NCBI GenBank assembly: GCA_024305405.1
Contig: JAKNDB010000109.1
Span: forward strand, 1,178,001-1,242,000
Length of the DNA: 64,000 bases
Direction of reading: 5' to 3'
DNA from: Dirofilaria immitis
Taxonomy: Eukaryota; Nematoda; Chromadorea; Rhabditida; Onchocercidae
In this document: piece after piece, positions 28,238-42,489 of the stretch
How the letters are laid out: the number at the start of each line of letters is the position of its first letter
Position numbering within the stretch: the stretch's first letter is position 1
Notes under the pieces: generated by a model
The model's input: only the letters and a program-made list of their open reading frames with translations
The model's database searches: none
Told to the model about the DNA's origin: nothing
Translations under genes and position numbers: made by a program

Positions 28238-31200
28238 CTAAATGTGTAATAATGACACAACAAGAAAGAGAAATAAAGACTGCATTTGCGAAAAGAGAGA
28301 AAGCCCAGCAGCTATTGAACGATAAATAAAGCGTTCCTCATAACAGCAACGTTTAAGTTGTGAAATTTCTTTGCATTCTGAACTACAAAAACTTCTTCAT
28401 TTTTGACAATGAATCTTTGATTTAGCAACACCTTACTGCAGTATCTGCACCTGAAAATAGTTCAAAAATATTATTAAAGGGCATATCTAAGAACAATATT
28501 ACCGTACTAGTCAATTATGATTAGGTGCTTCAATCAAGACTGATATCAAATATTCTTTATTAAACTTAATTCAAAAAAGAAAAATAACTCACCGGAAACA
28601 ACTGTCTCCAGCATGCCAGTGTAGATCTTTAAATGAAATCCGTTGTTGATCAGGTGCTATTTTCGTGAGGCAAAAGCGGCATGTCTAAAATGTAAATTTG
28701 TAAACCATTCAGCATGAGGAAATAATTTTTATCCTAACACGGTATCGTTGCAAAGCTTTCGATACACAAAACTTTCGATATGCTAAAATGCAAATGTCTT
28801 GTAATAACGTTTAAAATAATGTTTTAAAGCTTACCTTTGCATATCTTTCCATATAGCAATTGAAGCAATAAGGCTGCTCATTCTTCATCATATAGCGATG
28901 ACCACCAAGTTGCATATCGCATCCAAAACAGCAAAAATGATCCAAGTGCCAACTTTTATCCTCAGCAAAAGTATATTCTTTCGAGAAAATAAGCTAAAAA
29001 AAGCTCCATACGCAATTACTAGTAAACGAAAGCCTTCATGGGGAAAGTAAGTCATAAAAATTTAGGATTTCTATCAGGAGTATTCACTCATTCGGGAAAG
29101 CACGTTTTTCGAGTAAGTCATGGCTGCAAAGTAAACGTTGCTCTATTATTGAGCTTTTAATGTTCGACAGCATTAGTCCTCAAAAGATTCCATTAATCAT
29201 TAGCGGTCATAGCATTCCATTTAATCTATCAATTCGGTTGTTGAAGTCATGAGTTCTCAGTATTCACTCCCTAAGACTGCAAGTTTAGAAGACAAATTTT
29301 GTTGATACCGAAGAATTTATAGATAAAAGAACTAACCTCATCACAGCCAGAACATCTCGGGTAAACAGAGTCGCCGAAGTGACGGCCGCAATAATAAATA
29401 CCATTCTTATAAAAATAGAGAAGATCAACAAGCCTCTGATTGCAAATATGGCATTTGAAGCAATTGACATGCCACATTTCCTGAAAATTTAGTAGTTTTA
29501 AAGCATCTTAATAGTTTGTAAAACCATACAGCAAATAGCTCCAAAAACTGATCTAGTGTAAAATAAGTACGAAAAAACTAACGTCTGGTGATCCGTGATC
29601 TGTCACAACGGCTACCTCTCCAATTTGCAAATTCTTATGACAGAATTGACATTCCTAAAATTCAAAATTTTCAGTGATTACATAATAGGAAAAAACTGTA
29701 AAAATTGGTCATAAATAAAACATTTCTATCTTAATTCACAACCTTTTCAAACAAAATTATGGATATTTTCGAATAAGAAATATTTGTAGCTGAAATGAGA
29801 CATTCAGAAGATATTTTGAAACAAAAAATAAATGTGATAGTAATTAGTTAACCCCATAATTATCATGTAAATTAATGTTCTCAACACCATGCGATCCAGG
29901 TATCGTAGTCTTCGAGCTTTCATTTAACGTAATCGTTTCAGAGAACTCGATCAATCTACCCACTCCAACAATCTAAATTTCTCAAAAGTATTTTAATTGC
30001 TAATCATTTTAATGTGAACAAAAAATAAACAAAAGATAGAAAAATAAGCAAAGATAAAAATCGCCACTGTGTCTGAATAATTAGTATGAATTTACACCTA
30101 ACGAGGTTCGACTAAATATCAAAGATATTTAATTTAATATCTATGATGTAGCGCATATTACAGATATTAAAATTAAAACTAAAATTAAGATAGATATAAC
30201 CTTTTCTTTTACGGTATTTACGTACTTCGCGTGCTCCTTTTATCCAATTCAGTCTTTAAAGATTTCGCTGCAGATGCATCGGAATCATGATGCGGTAACT
30301 GAAGGGAAAAATATTTCATTAAAAAAAGAGTGAACTAAAATTTTAAGCTGTGAGAATTATACAATGGTTTGAACATGTTAGTAGTGGATAGATTTTAAAT
30401 ATAATTCTGCTCGCTATAAAAATGTGAAATTCAGAATCATTCATACGAAAGTAGAATCGCTGATAAAAATAATATAAAAAACAGTATCCTTCTGAATGGA
30501 ATTTCAATTAAAATCATAGCTCAAAACGTGATTATGATAATCTTTGAACTTCTAGTAAGGTTCAGAGAAAAAACATATAAACACATAAGGTTACCAACAA
30601 AAACGTAGAAAAACGAATAAAATTATAATTCTAATATTTTCAAACCTGATGCTGCAATTTGTGACGCCGATTTAAAGCACCTTCAGTATCAGCAATAGGA
30701 CGCTCGTTTTCTGGAAGAGCACTGAAGTATTTCTCAGCTAATATTCTGTCCGTTGTTGGAACCCACGTATATTCCGACATTTTGTTTTCTTTAGAATCTT
30801 CAAGTTTTACATTGTACATTGATTCGGGTCTGATTTTCTGAAAATTACCCATGATAATGATGTAAACTGCTTTGCGCAATTAATTTCAGATTTTCTCAAA
30901 ATATTTCTCATAGTTAGAAAATAATTATTTCTACTACTGATAGTAGAAATAATTACTTTCTTCACATGAAAACTGCAGACCTCAAGTTTATTTTGAGGAA
31001 TATAATCAGTCTTTTTTGAATTCGGTAGTGAAGGCGATGGCGGACGCAAACGTAACTTGCTCTCAAACTCAGGTATGAAATCAAACAAACGACCTGTAAA
31101 ACAATCACTTTGCTATAATAACACGATCAGTTCATAAATTTGATTTTTCTAAATATATATTAGTACAACTTCAAATATTGAAATTAAACTTTGATGTCAA

Positions 31201-32016
31201 ATACTTAGATTTAATCATAACGAACGGATGTAGTCAAAAAGATAAAATGAAACGAGAACCTATTACTATTTGACCATGATCCATGTTTCGCGGCAATATT
31301 ACATCATGATCATCCATTCTGCAGGAACATACCTTACACATTTTCCTGTAACATAGTTTCGATATTATTTTACGATACAGTAAAGGAATATCCAAAATAA
31401 AAGTTAGCTCTCTTTCTTGCTCAGTATTATTAAATTACCTCCAGTAATGTAAATCGAGACCTGGACAATCACATTTTAAACAACGAGAACCCGCACCAAT
31501 TTCATGACATAATATATTCTGAAAGCATTTATTCATTAAACATCCATACATTCCTATGAATTTTGTGAAACATGCAAAGCTATTTCCCATTAAGAAATTG
31601 AAGTTCGAAACATTAAATACCCATTTTACCCTATGGAAGATATAAAAAACAGAAGGCTTCAAGTTTACTTACTGAGATGTAAGAAGAACAGAGCATAAAC
31701 TATCATTCCTCAGGGAACTGTTTTGGCAATTAAGGAGTTACCGCATCGCCATAAATTTTTTGTCTTTTTATATCTTTATTACTTTTTCTAGACCCTTAAT
31801 CTCGAATAATCGTTTCTAACTTCATCCTTCTAGGACAGTTTTCTCTTTTTTTTTAAATATCAAGCATCAACTGAATCTATAAGAACTTTGTCAGAAAAAT
31901 TGGAGTTCATTCTTTTTTAGCATAAACGATAAACAGTAAACCTTAGGCTTATTTTCAAGTTTGAAAATATCTGGATTGACGTGAGCACCACGACGAGAAT
32001 CCACTTCACTGGTCAT
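28238..32016 (-). CDS. tes-1: Testin-like PET and triple-LIM protein, two homopolymer frameshifts
   Basis: Cytoskeletal adaptor of actin and cell junctions. Twelve exons: 32016-31942, 31518-31439, 31345-31260, 31093-30981, 30837-30646, 30298-30222, 29972-29853, 29654-29583, 29480-29337, 28993-28835, 28684-28593 and 28450 to about 28238. Order: Cys-rich N-terminus (GAGSRCLKC, then WRKMCKVCSC), PET domain (about 135-208: EYTWVPTTDRILAEKYFSAL, then LPHHDSDASAAKS), LIM1 (CQFCHKNL, WHVNCFKCHIC, YYCGRHF), LIM2 (CSGCDELIFS, WHLDHFCCFGC, CFNCY) and LIM3 (CRFCLTKIAP, WHAGDSCFRC, VFCSSEC). The domain series is that of testin, not prickle, which lacks this N-terminus. One base is missing at 30238-30241 and one at 28387-28391; with both restored it is 474 aa. 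The true C-terminus may be shorter: testins normally end soon after the last LIM cysteine. Confidence 0.92.
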
Positions 32017-34010
32017 TTCTCAGCGATTTAACACATATAATCGGTTACAAAACGACCAATAGTGAAGGTATCACCATGCTGCAATTTTTTGTCAATATCA
32101 TTACGCTAGAATATAATGCATTGATCAAACAGTTGTCAAGCTTTATCATATATGTGGGAAAAAAGAGGAAGAGAACAAACATAAAAGGATTGCTATTACA
32201 AAATACATTGAACTTGAAAGTAAGCAATGATCATAGCAATAAAACAGTGCGTCATTCTCAGCATCCTATTTAATGAAAAGTAAATTCGTAAGCTAACATC
32301 GAAACACTCCTCAAAACAATCTTTTCATGAAATTATAGTTGAGAAACAAAAAGAAACCGATGATTCATCGATTCAAATTGCTATATTTGCTACTTCTCGA
32401 AGGATGCGTGACTTAAATTGCTTTTTCAAAGTTTTGTATTCAGGATGGAAGAAGGCTGAATAGAATATTTCCTTCCTTTTACGAAATAAAATACGAGAAA
32501 AATTATGCACAATTGTAAAACGTTTGTGCTCAACGTGATACTACAAAGATTAACTTCACGAACACTTTCGATAACACAGCAAAAAGCAAGAAATCGATGA
32601 AAAAGGGGGCAGCAAATGGGAATTTTCTGCATATTCTTTTACTTGTTGCAAAATTTCCCATGGCCGTAGAAATGGCACGTATCTGAATGTTCTTAATAAA
32701 ATATCCCGATGTTAGCAATCCTAAACGAGCTTAATCACTTTCAAATTTCAAGTAGAATTTAAGCTTAATTTGCTTAATTTATTTACGAAGGCAATATAAA
32801 AAACAAAAATGAAGGTTTGTCAATTGAAAACGTTGAAAATAAACATCGTTAAACCACGAAGCTATCTCTTATAAACAATAAATGACTTTTATTTAATAGC
32901 GTAGCTTTTGAAACGAAAAATGATATCTATTACTAATTCATGAATTTGTTTTGTTTTTTTTTTTTTTTTTTAATAAATTTTGCAGATAGAAATGACTGCT
33001 GTCAGAAACAAATTGATGAATGTTGGCGATACAATCAATTAAAAAAAAATTAAGATTCATTTATTTATCATTTCATGTCATCATGATAATTAATATTTGA
33101 ATAGAGATGTGTATATTCAATAACTCATTTTATATTATTTTAAGCGTAATAGTGCTATTTTTGATCTCATCCTTCTCCTAACCTATAACTTTTCTCAACC
33201 TTTTCTATTATTATGCAATATTTAATAAAAAAGCGAAATTGCAGAGGCAAGTCTCGAATCGAACATAAAAATCCATAATGAGCATTATACTGTGTAACAC
33301 TGACTGAGTCATCATGACAATACTAATCCCTTTTCAATGTTATTCTCATTTCATTTAATTGTTATTTTCCCTCTTCAAGAATAAATTACTCTAGAAGGAT
33401 TTAAGCACTGCTATATAATTTTAGAAAATACCATCTTTTTGCTTTCTTTTTACTCTCTCTCTCTCCTCTTTCTCTATCTTACAGCTTAATATTTTGATAT
33501 TTTCATTATCTAATCTTTCTGAATCCTACGAATGTGCTATACTAAAAATTTTCCTCTTCCTCTTTTCTTGCAATTATTTATCATAAAGAAGTGATAAATT
33601 GAAATAACAAATTATTCGAATCATCAAGAATATACACATTATCTATTTTCAAACTTTAATTCATAATGTATTATTTGTCTTCTCCATATTTCCCTGAAAA
33701 TTTAACCGTCTGAAGGCCATTTTAATTTAATACTATTGATGATTGTTGTTATGCTTTCTGTCCTATGTCCCATTCGGCAGATGATTATTGTCCATTTGTC
33801 GAAATGTCCTCTTTTGTTGCTATTGACCTAACACTCTTTACAGTGGAGTGAATTTTATTCTCCCTCAATCGATCCATATATTATTCCTACTGTATATGCT
33901 TCCCTCTTATATGAGTAGTAATTTTTGTGCCACGACCGGTAATCTCATACAATGGAAGGATGGTATTATTCCAACATCAGTTGCTGGCTTCAATCAATTT
34001 CCATGAAATA

Positions 34011-34075
34011 ACCATCATTATCATCACCATTATAATCATTATCATCATCATCATCATCATTATCATCATTAAATA
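34011..34075. repeat. (ATC/ATT)n trinucleotide microsatellite
   Basis: Interrupted run of ATC and ATT triplets on the plus strand. Confidence 0.85.
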
Positions 34076-37000
34076 GTACCTCAATTTCATCGTTATACTG
34101 TATCATATAGTGAGTGAGAAAAGATGGAATGGTAAGATGAGGAGTGAAAGAGGACAATTGTAGTTTGAAGAAAGGACAGGATAAATATTTACTGACCTTT
34201 CCCGGATTTATAATCACAACAATACGACCAACAATGCGACATCTTTAACGATTTCTTCCTATAGCAAAATTACTATATTTAGCATAGTGAAAGTAATCAA
34301 TCATTTATCATGATTTAAAACTGTAATGATAATTTTTTTCCCTTTTATTTTTCTTCCGATCTACAGTATGCTTTGCCAATAAAAATTAATAAAATTAATT
34401 GTTGATGATAATAATTTGGAACTGTATTTGTTTGTATCTTTTCATTCAATTCCAGCAATAATCGTTCTTCCTTTAAGCATTACAATTAAGCATTATATCG
34501 AAATATGTAAAATATTTATTTCAAATAATTAATAAATGAATATAGAATATTTATTTATTATTTATTTTAATGAGAAACAAATGATTATTTACTAAAATGT
34601 AATAAATATCAAAAATTATGCATTTGATGATACAATTTAGAGGGACGAATAAATAAATAATAAGCGCATTTGCAGCATAGGATCGATAATACCTGTTGAA
34701 AATTATTATTTTAATCCGCAACGAATAAATAAAATGAGCCAAATTAGGCAAGTTTTGATCAATGCCATTTTAAATTAATTGTCAATTTCATATCAGATCA
34801 ATAATCAAATATATATAAATTATAAATAGTTTCATATCGGATTATTACATTAATAAATAAAGAATAGCTATAATAAAAATGATCGATGAAGTGGTATATT
34901 TAAAAAAAAAAAAAAAAAAGTTAATTCAACCTAAAAATAAGAAATTAAAAATATACATCAAATTAGAAATAAGTGAGACATATATATATATAAACAATAG
35001 TTCATATAATTCTTATTTCACTGAAACAAACTTAATTTATATTCAAATTTAATATTTGAACAATAAAAAAGATCATTCCTAAGGTGGCAATAATATAAGA
35101 AATCATTTTTCGTTAATAATACATAAAAATTTAAAAATTCATTAATGCATAGCTGAAAGTTGATAAATTATCATGATTATAATATGTATATGTATATAAA
35201 AATTTACAAATTTTTTTTCGTTAGAAATTATGAAATTCTCTTTTATAAACAATGTAAATGTTTAAAATGAAAATTAATTTAAAACGAATTTTATAAGAGC
35301 TATTTTCTCTTCTTCTTCTCCCTAAACTAAAATGAACTGTAGCACTTTTTTTCCTTTTATACTATTCTTTTTTTTCGGAAAATATAGCCTGAAAATAGTC
35401 AGTACAATTATTCCCATCTTGATGCTTTTTAAATTCTCTCTCAAAATATACTGCAAAATTTGAAAATCTGGTTTTTGAAAAAAAGGGAAAAAAAAGAAAG
35501 AGAAATGAGAGAATGAAAAGAAGGTACGATGATTAATTTTTAGAAGTGTTAAAAGGATAGATTCTTTTTTTTTTTTGCTGTCATCAAGTACCAGTTGCTA
35601 TAGAATTGTTTGACCTCTTGTAAATTTTGATATAGCATTTTTGCAATTTTGGTAAATATGTTTATTTTAGAATTACAATAGTTCATAATGATATATAATG
35701 TTGAATAATTAGTGAGATGATACCTATTCTCTTAGAATCTAATATTTCAAAATTTTAGATAAAATTAGTAATATATGAAGGGAATAATTTGATTTCATAT
35801 ATTTTTTAAATAAGAACATTGCAGCAAAAATTTATTATATCCCAGGAATGTATTATATCATGGTGTATGAAATTCTGAATCAAAACATGATAACATGAAT
35901 TTTTCATCTTTAATAAGTTCATATTGAATTAAGACTTCAAAAAAAAAAAATTCAAAAGTCTTGGAAATAAACTTTAATAACATCATGAAAGCATGAATCA
36001 TCATCTATTTTACTAAATTTCGTTATCGACTTTTAAGTCTACAATTTAGCGTTCGTCGTTTCAAATATTTACAATAATATTTTAGTGTTAACTCATCAAT
36101 AACTATTCACTGATATGATAATTGCAGAATATTTCGTACAAGAATAGTCGATAATCAATGATAAAATGATATTGATCATATATTTTAAAAAATTTTATTA
36201 GAAAGTAAATTTCATGCAAGCAAAAATAACAATTTTAAATTTTTTGAATTTCAAAAAAAAGAATTTGTACTGAAGATACTAACAAATACAAAGACAATCG
36301 TACCGATTAGCATTGTCAAACCATTACCAAATTATTAAGTACGATTTGTAATTCGGAAATTTCGAATCCTGAATCCCTATCAGATCATCCATATTCTCAT
36401 TCATATAGCTGCAACAATTTGAGAATAAAAATAAAAATTCAGCATATTTTAAAATTATTTATACAAATAAAAGAAATGAAATGAAAAGTAACAAAGATTA
36501 AGAAAATTACTACAGTTATTAGGATGAACTTTGATTTACGAATTTGGAGTAAATCACAATAAATTTAATTTTAATTGCAACAGTAATAACAATATTCAAA
36601 AACGAAAGATATGAACAAATTAAAAAGCTAATTTTATGCGAATATTTTAATGATAAATAAAAGTTGATGATAATATTCCATTGCTTATGCAAAATTGTAT
36701 ACAACATTGATAAGGTTGTCAAACTTTCGAAATTATCTTTCATCCAATAAGTTCCATTTCATTCTTTTTTGCACCTAAAATTAGACATCTTGATATTATT
36801 AAGAATTAAACTTGCGGATTCTAATTTAGCTTAAAAAAATATGCTCAGCTATAGTACTCGTAAAACTAAGTCGAGAGTGAAAAATAAGATGGATAACATT
36901 TAATAAAAGAGTCATAGTGTATTTCATAATGGAATTAAATTCAGAGCATTCCAAATAACAGATGAAATTTTAATAATTTTATTGCAAAATAAAAATCGTT

Positions 37001-39136
37001 ACAATATTAAATGTTCAGTTTACTTTTTTCTCACATACGTAAGATAGGATTTGAAGAATTTACACATGGAAACGTCTACTGAAAAAGAATATAAATTTAG
37101 AATAGTTTTAGTATAAGATTCTGAATCACAATTTGAATGTTCAAATTCTCTCCTCTGGAACTTCATTCATTTCCCAGTCAAATTCCAATTTTCTTTACAA
37201 TTTTCTTCGAGAAATCAATTTTCTCCTAATAAGTTCACTTATAAAATTATTTCTTTATCGTTCCTAAAAGTAATATTCCAAAATAATCGAATAAAACGTA
37301 ACGACTTCAGTCAGTTCCAAAATGGATCCAACTAGAATAGCTGAAAGTACAATTCACAACAAAAATGATGAAGCCTAAATTTCCTTATTTATCGCTTTTT
37401 TTGCAACCAAAGCAATCACCGACAGTTCTTTTATAAATGAGCCAAATCTTCTCGAATTATCAATTCATAAGTTAAGTGAAAATTTGATGTATCAATCAAT
37501 TCACGGATTGATTAGTTATTAAGTTAGCATGATAGTATTTGTGTCATAAAATTAAAGCCATAAATCAACAAGCAAACGATGGATTAACATCATTGTTTGG
37601 TCATTGATCACTTTTTTCATTTATTAGGAAATAGTCGAAGGAGAATTTGGCAATACCTGAACTATGGACCCGACACATCCATCAGTTTGTAATCTACTGA
37701 TTTTAGAAATCGGAATTCGACAACTGCAAAGAGATGACAACTAACTATCTCAGCGTAAAAAGTCATATTTCAAATTTAGAAACAACGAAAATGGCCATGA
37801 CGTTTCTTTCCAAAATGGTGAAAGATTTTTCTTTACGTAATTGTCATCGATCTGATTATTATAAAATGTTTTGTTCAGGAAAATTTTGTATAAAAATATG
37901 AAAATTAAGTTACATCATGTTAAACTATTGATTCTGAAGGATGATTAAGCATGACTTTGGATTAAATGCAAGAAAAAAAATATCATATGAAATATTTTCT
38001 TTTCTTGCATGGTTTTTTCCCAATTATTATTTACGAATTCAATGATCAAAACAGGTGAAGGTAACGTAAAGACGACGTCATCAAAATTTTTTTTTTTAAA
38101 TTATTTTTCTCATTTTTCGTCGACAAAAATAATACTTATTCGCTGGAGGAGAACAAATGACATCTATGATTCGATTATGATATTGTAGTATCAAACTTGA
38201 TTGAAAAGATGTGAAAGATTAAAAAACGAAAGGCAACTAACTACCTGAAATGATATTAATGATGAAATTTTTGAGAAAATAAAAATTTAATCCGTAAAAA
38301 ATATTGTAAAATTTAGATGCAAAATAATTTTACCCACTGAAATTAACTGTAGTAATAAAACAGCTCATCTTATCAATAATGCTATCAATTAATCAACTGA
38401 TGATTAATTAATAAGATGAATTGGATGGAAAAAGAACGAACAAGTTGGGTAAATTCGAGCAATATTGGAGGATAAAAATGAATTGGAGATAGCAAATACT
38501 TGCACAGCTCTATGGAACTGGCGAATGCACGGATAGGACAAGAACCGTGAATTCATCTAGTGCCATTGAGTATGTGCTAGTAGCCAATTTACGTGTGTAT
38601 TCAGCCATTTCTGGATATTCGGATTCAGATGGATGCCTAAGGAGGTTTGTACATTTTATGTTTTACTACGATTATATTATATTTATATCGATATAAGCCA
38701 AAATATTTCAAGCGAAAATGTGATGACCAGTAACGAAAAGAAGAGAAAAAAGTACCAAATATGAATGATTAGAGATCGACGGCTTTCTTCTGAACTTTAC
38801 TCGAACGATTTATATCAAGACAATCTACTGTTTATGTAAATTGTTGGCTAATGTTTAACAAAATCTATCATTAATTGAATGGGATAAAACAATATATTTT
38901 TTCAGATTTCCAAAAATATTCATAAAAACGAATCATCTTGAACTAACATCATTTTCACCATAATATTCATTGAACAGATGCATGAAAATGGAATAGAAGA
39001 TCGTGAATACATGCAATGATGGAAAAATGATTTCTGAAGCAGAGGATTTGGTAATATTATCGACACTACTTGGACATGAAGAGTCCTATCTCCTTATTCC
39101 TCATTGATAAACTACTGCTTACCAAAAGTTCTGTCC

Positions 39137-39215
39137 CTTCTTCTATTTCTCCTTCTCCTCCTCCTCATCCTCCTCCTCCTCCTCATCTTCCTCCTCCTCC
39201 TCCTCCTCCTCCTTC
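39137..39215. repeat. (TCC)n pyrimidine microsatellite
   Basis: Nearly pure CT tract dominated by TCC triplets, with a few CAT interruptions. Such mirror-rich homopyrimidine tracts can form triplex DNA in vitro; no role is implied. Confidence 0.9.
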
Positions 39216-39286
39216 AAATTCAGTCTTTCTTTCCTATCATCGCTGTTATTGTGAGCAATATACCACCATTACAATCATTACCGACC

Positions 39287-39325
39287 GATCACCATCACTG
39301 ATCACCATTACTGATCACCATTACT
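39287..39325. repeat. 13-bp minisatellite, three units
   Basis: GATCACCATTACT-type unit at 39287, 39300 and 39313, with one base different in the first copy. A looser ATC/ATT-rich stretch follows. Confidence 0.85.
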
Positions 39326-39534
39326 ATCATTATCGCTGATATCACAGCAGCATCATCACTGTACCTCATCATGACAGTCAACATCGATAGTGAATGACAG
39401 GAGGACAATAGCAACTATAACTATTGTGAGTGACTGCCTGAACAACCAAAATCTATTTACCCGACCGATCAACACGATCGAGCGTCCTGTCTCGCTATCA
39501 TCAGGCAGGCATCATTGACTCGAAGGCATGATGC

Positions 39535-39568
39535 AAATATATATACATATATATATACATATATATAC

Positions 39569-39599
<31 letters not shown>

Positions 39600-39632
39600 T
39601 ATATAATACATATACATAGATACACATACAGA
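39535..39632. repeat. (AT)n/(AC)n compound microsatellite
   Basis: Alternating purine-pyrimidine tract of AT, TA and ACAT steps, self-complementary in large part and likely to extrude cruciforms when supercoiled. Confidence 0.9.
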
Positions 39633-40140
39633 TACATTGCTTTTCTATCCTTCTTTCAACCTCCACCCTTAACTCAATCCGTCTAGTCATCCATCCCTTT
39701 TACGTCTATGAAATCGACGAAAAATCTTTTGAAACATTCAAATTAACACCATAACTGTGTCCTCTCATTCCTACCTGTCATCTCTACCTGTCACATTTCC
39801 TATTCTTCATCTTTCCAACTTGTCGACCTGTCGTCCTTTTTAAACTGTATCACTCACTACTGTAAACTGTCCTGTCCTCCCTTTTTTTTGCCTTACCCGA
39901 GAAGGTAAAATTTCCCACTCATTTAACTATCTATTCTCGCTGTCCCTCACTCAATTCAATACTTCCTTTTTTTTTTACTCTTTACTCTTTTGTATTCAAC
40001 TCAATACAATCAGTTATCATATACTCTTTTCTATCCAATAATGTATGCGCAGAAACAATTATCGGCTCTCTTCTCACTTCTTACTCATTCAAATTTCAAG
40101 AATCCTTTTATAGGTATGTATAACCAGAAATGGATAAGGC

Positions 40141-40245
40141 ATACATACACATACATACACACATACATACATACATACATACATACATACACACACACGC
40201 ACACACGCATACACGCACACACGCGCACACATACACACACATACT
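40141..40245. repeat. (TACA)n to (CA)n compound microsatellite
   Basis: CATACATACA-type tetranucleotide repeats grade into ACACACGC-type dinucleotide repeats. Confidence 0.9.
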
Positions 40246-40710
40246 ATCCCTTAATAATGAGGTAGAAAATTGTTGTGAGGAGTTATCCGGGTGATGGGTA
40301 ACAATCATTCCCATTGTTCCTATTCTCGCCCTCCCGCCGCTATTCTTTCAACCTCCCTTCCTCTCCTTCCCCTCCCTACCTCGCCCCTCCTATCGTCATT
40401 TCCCGTGCTCTTCTTATCCGTACATCGTCACATCTATCGTCACACGATAAGATGTCCTTAGGCTGTACCAATTTCGAAAGTTCACTTTATACACCCCCTC
40501 CTTCCTCTCCTCCTCCTCCTCCCTCCCCTTCCCCTCCTCCTCGATCTTCATTCCATACACTTTTCCCTATCTTTTCCCAAACCAACCAAACATTTACATA
40601 TGGACAAGAAGAAGTAAGCGTGCGGTGTACACAACAACTTTAACCTCTTAAATATATTACAATTTTATTCATAACGAGATCTTCCCTTCTTTCATCATTT
40701 TGCCTCATAT

Positions 40711-40760
40711 CAATCAATCAATCAATCAATTAATCAATCAATCAATCAGTCGATCAATCA
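40711..40760. repeat. (AATC)n tetranucleotide microsatellite
   Basis: About twelve ATCA units with three single-base interruptions. Confidence 0.9.
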
Positions 40761-42465
40761 GTTATCTATTTCATATCCATATCTATCACAAGATAACATG
40801 ATAAATTTCTTGTTAAAGATTTTGAATATATTACTCTCCTTCTATCATTTGTCAGTGATTATCATTGATTCAAAAATCAATCAATTATCAATTCACATAC
40901 AGGAAATCTAAGTTACACTGTAACACTGAGAAAATTCAAAAGTTTGCCTATATAATTTTAGCTAAAATCTATTTCCCCATGTATCATATATTCCCTTAGA
41001 AATCTGATAAATTCTTACCTTCCTTATCAATTTTTATCAGCACAAATAATTGGCAGATCACTGTGTTTTCCTTACAAACCTTCTTCAACAATCTTGAAAA
41101 TTTCATAGTTATAGGCATATTTTGAATGGAAAAAAGTTTTCGCGCAATTAGACGAAAGCCTTAATTAATTTAATTTAAATGAAGGAAGTGATTATATGAG
41201 ATAGTGTTATCAAATCACCATTGAGATAATTGAACAAGCAAAATAAATATATATTATGATAGTATTGTTTGATTATTTTTGATATTTATCATATTATTCT
41301 TATTACAATCCATATTTATTCAATTTGTAAACTGTTTTTTTTCTTTTTTGCTTTTTCTTTTAAATGTTAAAGAAAAAAAAATCGACAAGCAGTGATTATT
41401 CTGGAATACTGAAATCAAAATTGATTTGTGAATTTTGCTGAAATAAATAGTTCGTTATCAAATCAGTTGTGGTTCATCACATATATCAAAGCAAAATTTC
41501 ATTTGCAGAATTTGAATTAAAATTCAATGATAATCTTCTTTGTAAAATAGCATTCATTTGTCTGATTTATACAATTGGCATTTTCATTCAATGCGGCCAA
41601 AATTTAAAATTTTAATTGTAAATAAATTTTTAATTCGATAGTACTCATAACAATTACTTCTTAACAATGATTGATTATTAGCATTTCTTTATTAGCCAAA
41701 TTCCACGATGATAACAACCAGAATTATCATCCTGAATGCGAATAAACTGTCTAATTTCTAGAACTCGAAAACAGCATTTCAACTTATCTTATTTTCAACC
41801 TAACATTAAATATATATGCTCATAAAATTTAATTTAAAAACGGCAATTTTAAATCGTCAATTCCATTTATTTTTCCCTTCTTAAGCGCATAATTTATCAT
41901 TAATTGCACAAAATGCCATATAATTTCCTTCCCATCTATCTATTTTGCATAGTCCTTGACAAAAACATCAATTTGAACTTCCTTGTTTCATTCTAATCGT
42001 TAACTGTTAATAGCTTTACTTTATCGAATAAGAAACAAAGTTATAGGTATCATCGATTTAAATTCAAAATGCTACTACTATGAAGAAACATAACATTTTG
42101 AAAAGTCGTTGCTTTCATTTATAGTTTCCATATGTACCAATTCATCAACAATTTTGTGTATTTTTGAATATTTCGAAGTTGCTGTCATTAGGTTGGATAT
42201 GCAGAATTCACTATTTATATCGAAATTAGACTATAGTCATGATCAACTGGGATGATTTTGCCATTCTTCAATACTGCTAAATCCTTGAATCCTGATTCTT
42301 TAACAATATAATCACTGATAATAACAACCCTGACGTTCTCTTATCATTAAGTACACCGCTTGCTCACTGATTGAAATGCGAGCACATCTTATATGGAAAC
42401 CATGAAGAAAAACGCGAGGCATGTTATGAGAAAATGATTTATAAAACCATAATATAAAGGTAGAG

Positions 42466-42489
42466 AATATATATATATATATATATATA
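42466..42489. repeat. (AT)n microsatellite
   Basis: Twelve perfect AT dinucleotides. Confidence 0.9.

Noticed and set aside
39070..40643. Proline/serine-rich and Thr/His-rich open frames at 39070-39339, 39990-40265 and 40314-40643
   Set aside because: They are translations of TCC, CA and CT-rich simple repeats, open in several frames, with no splice or family support.
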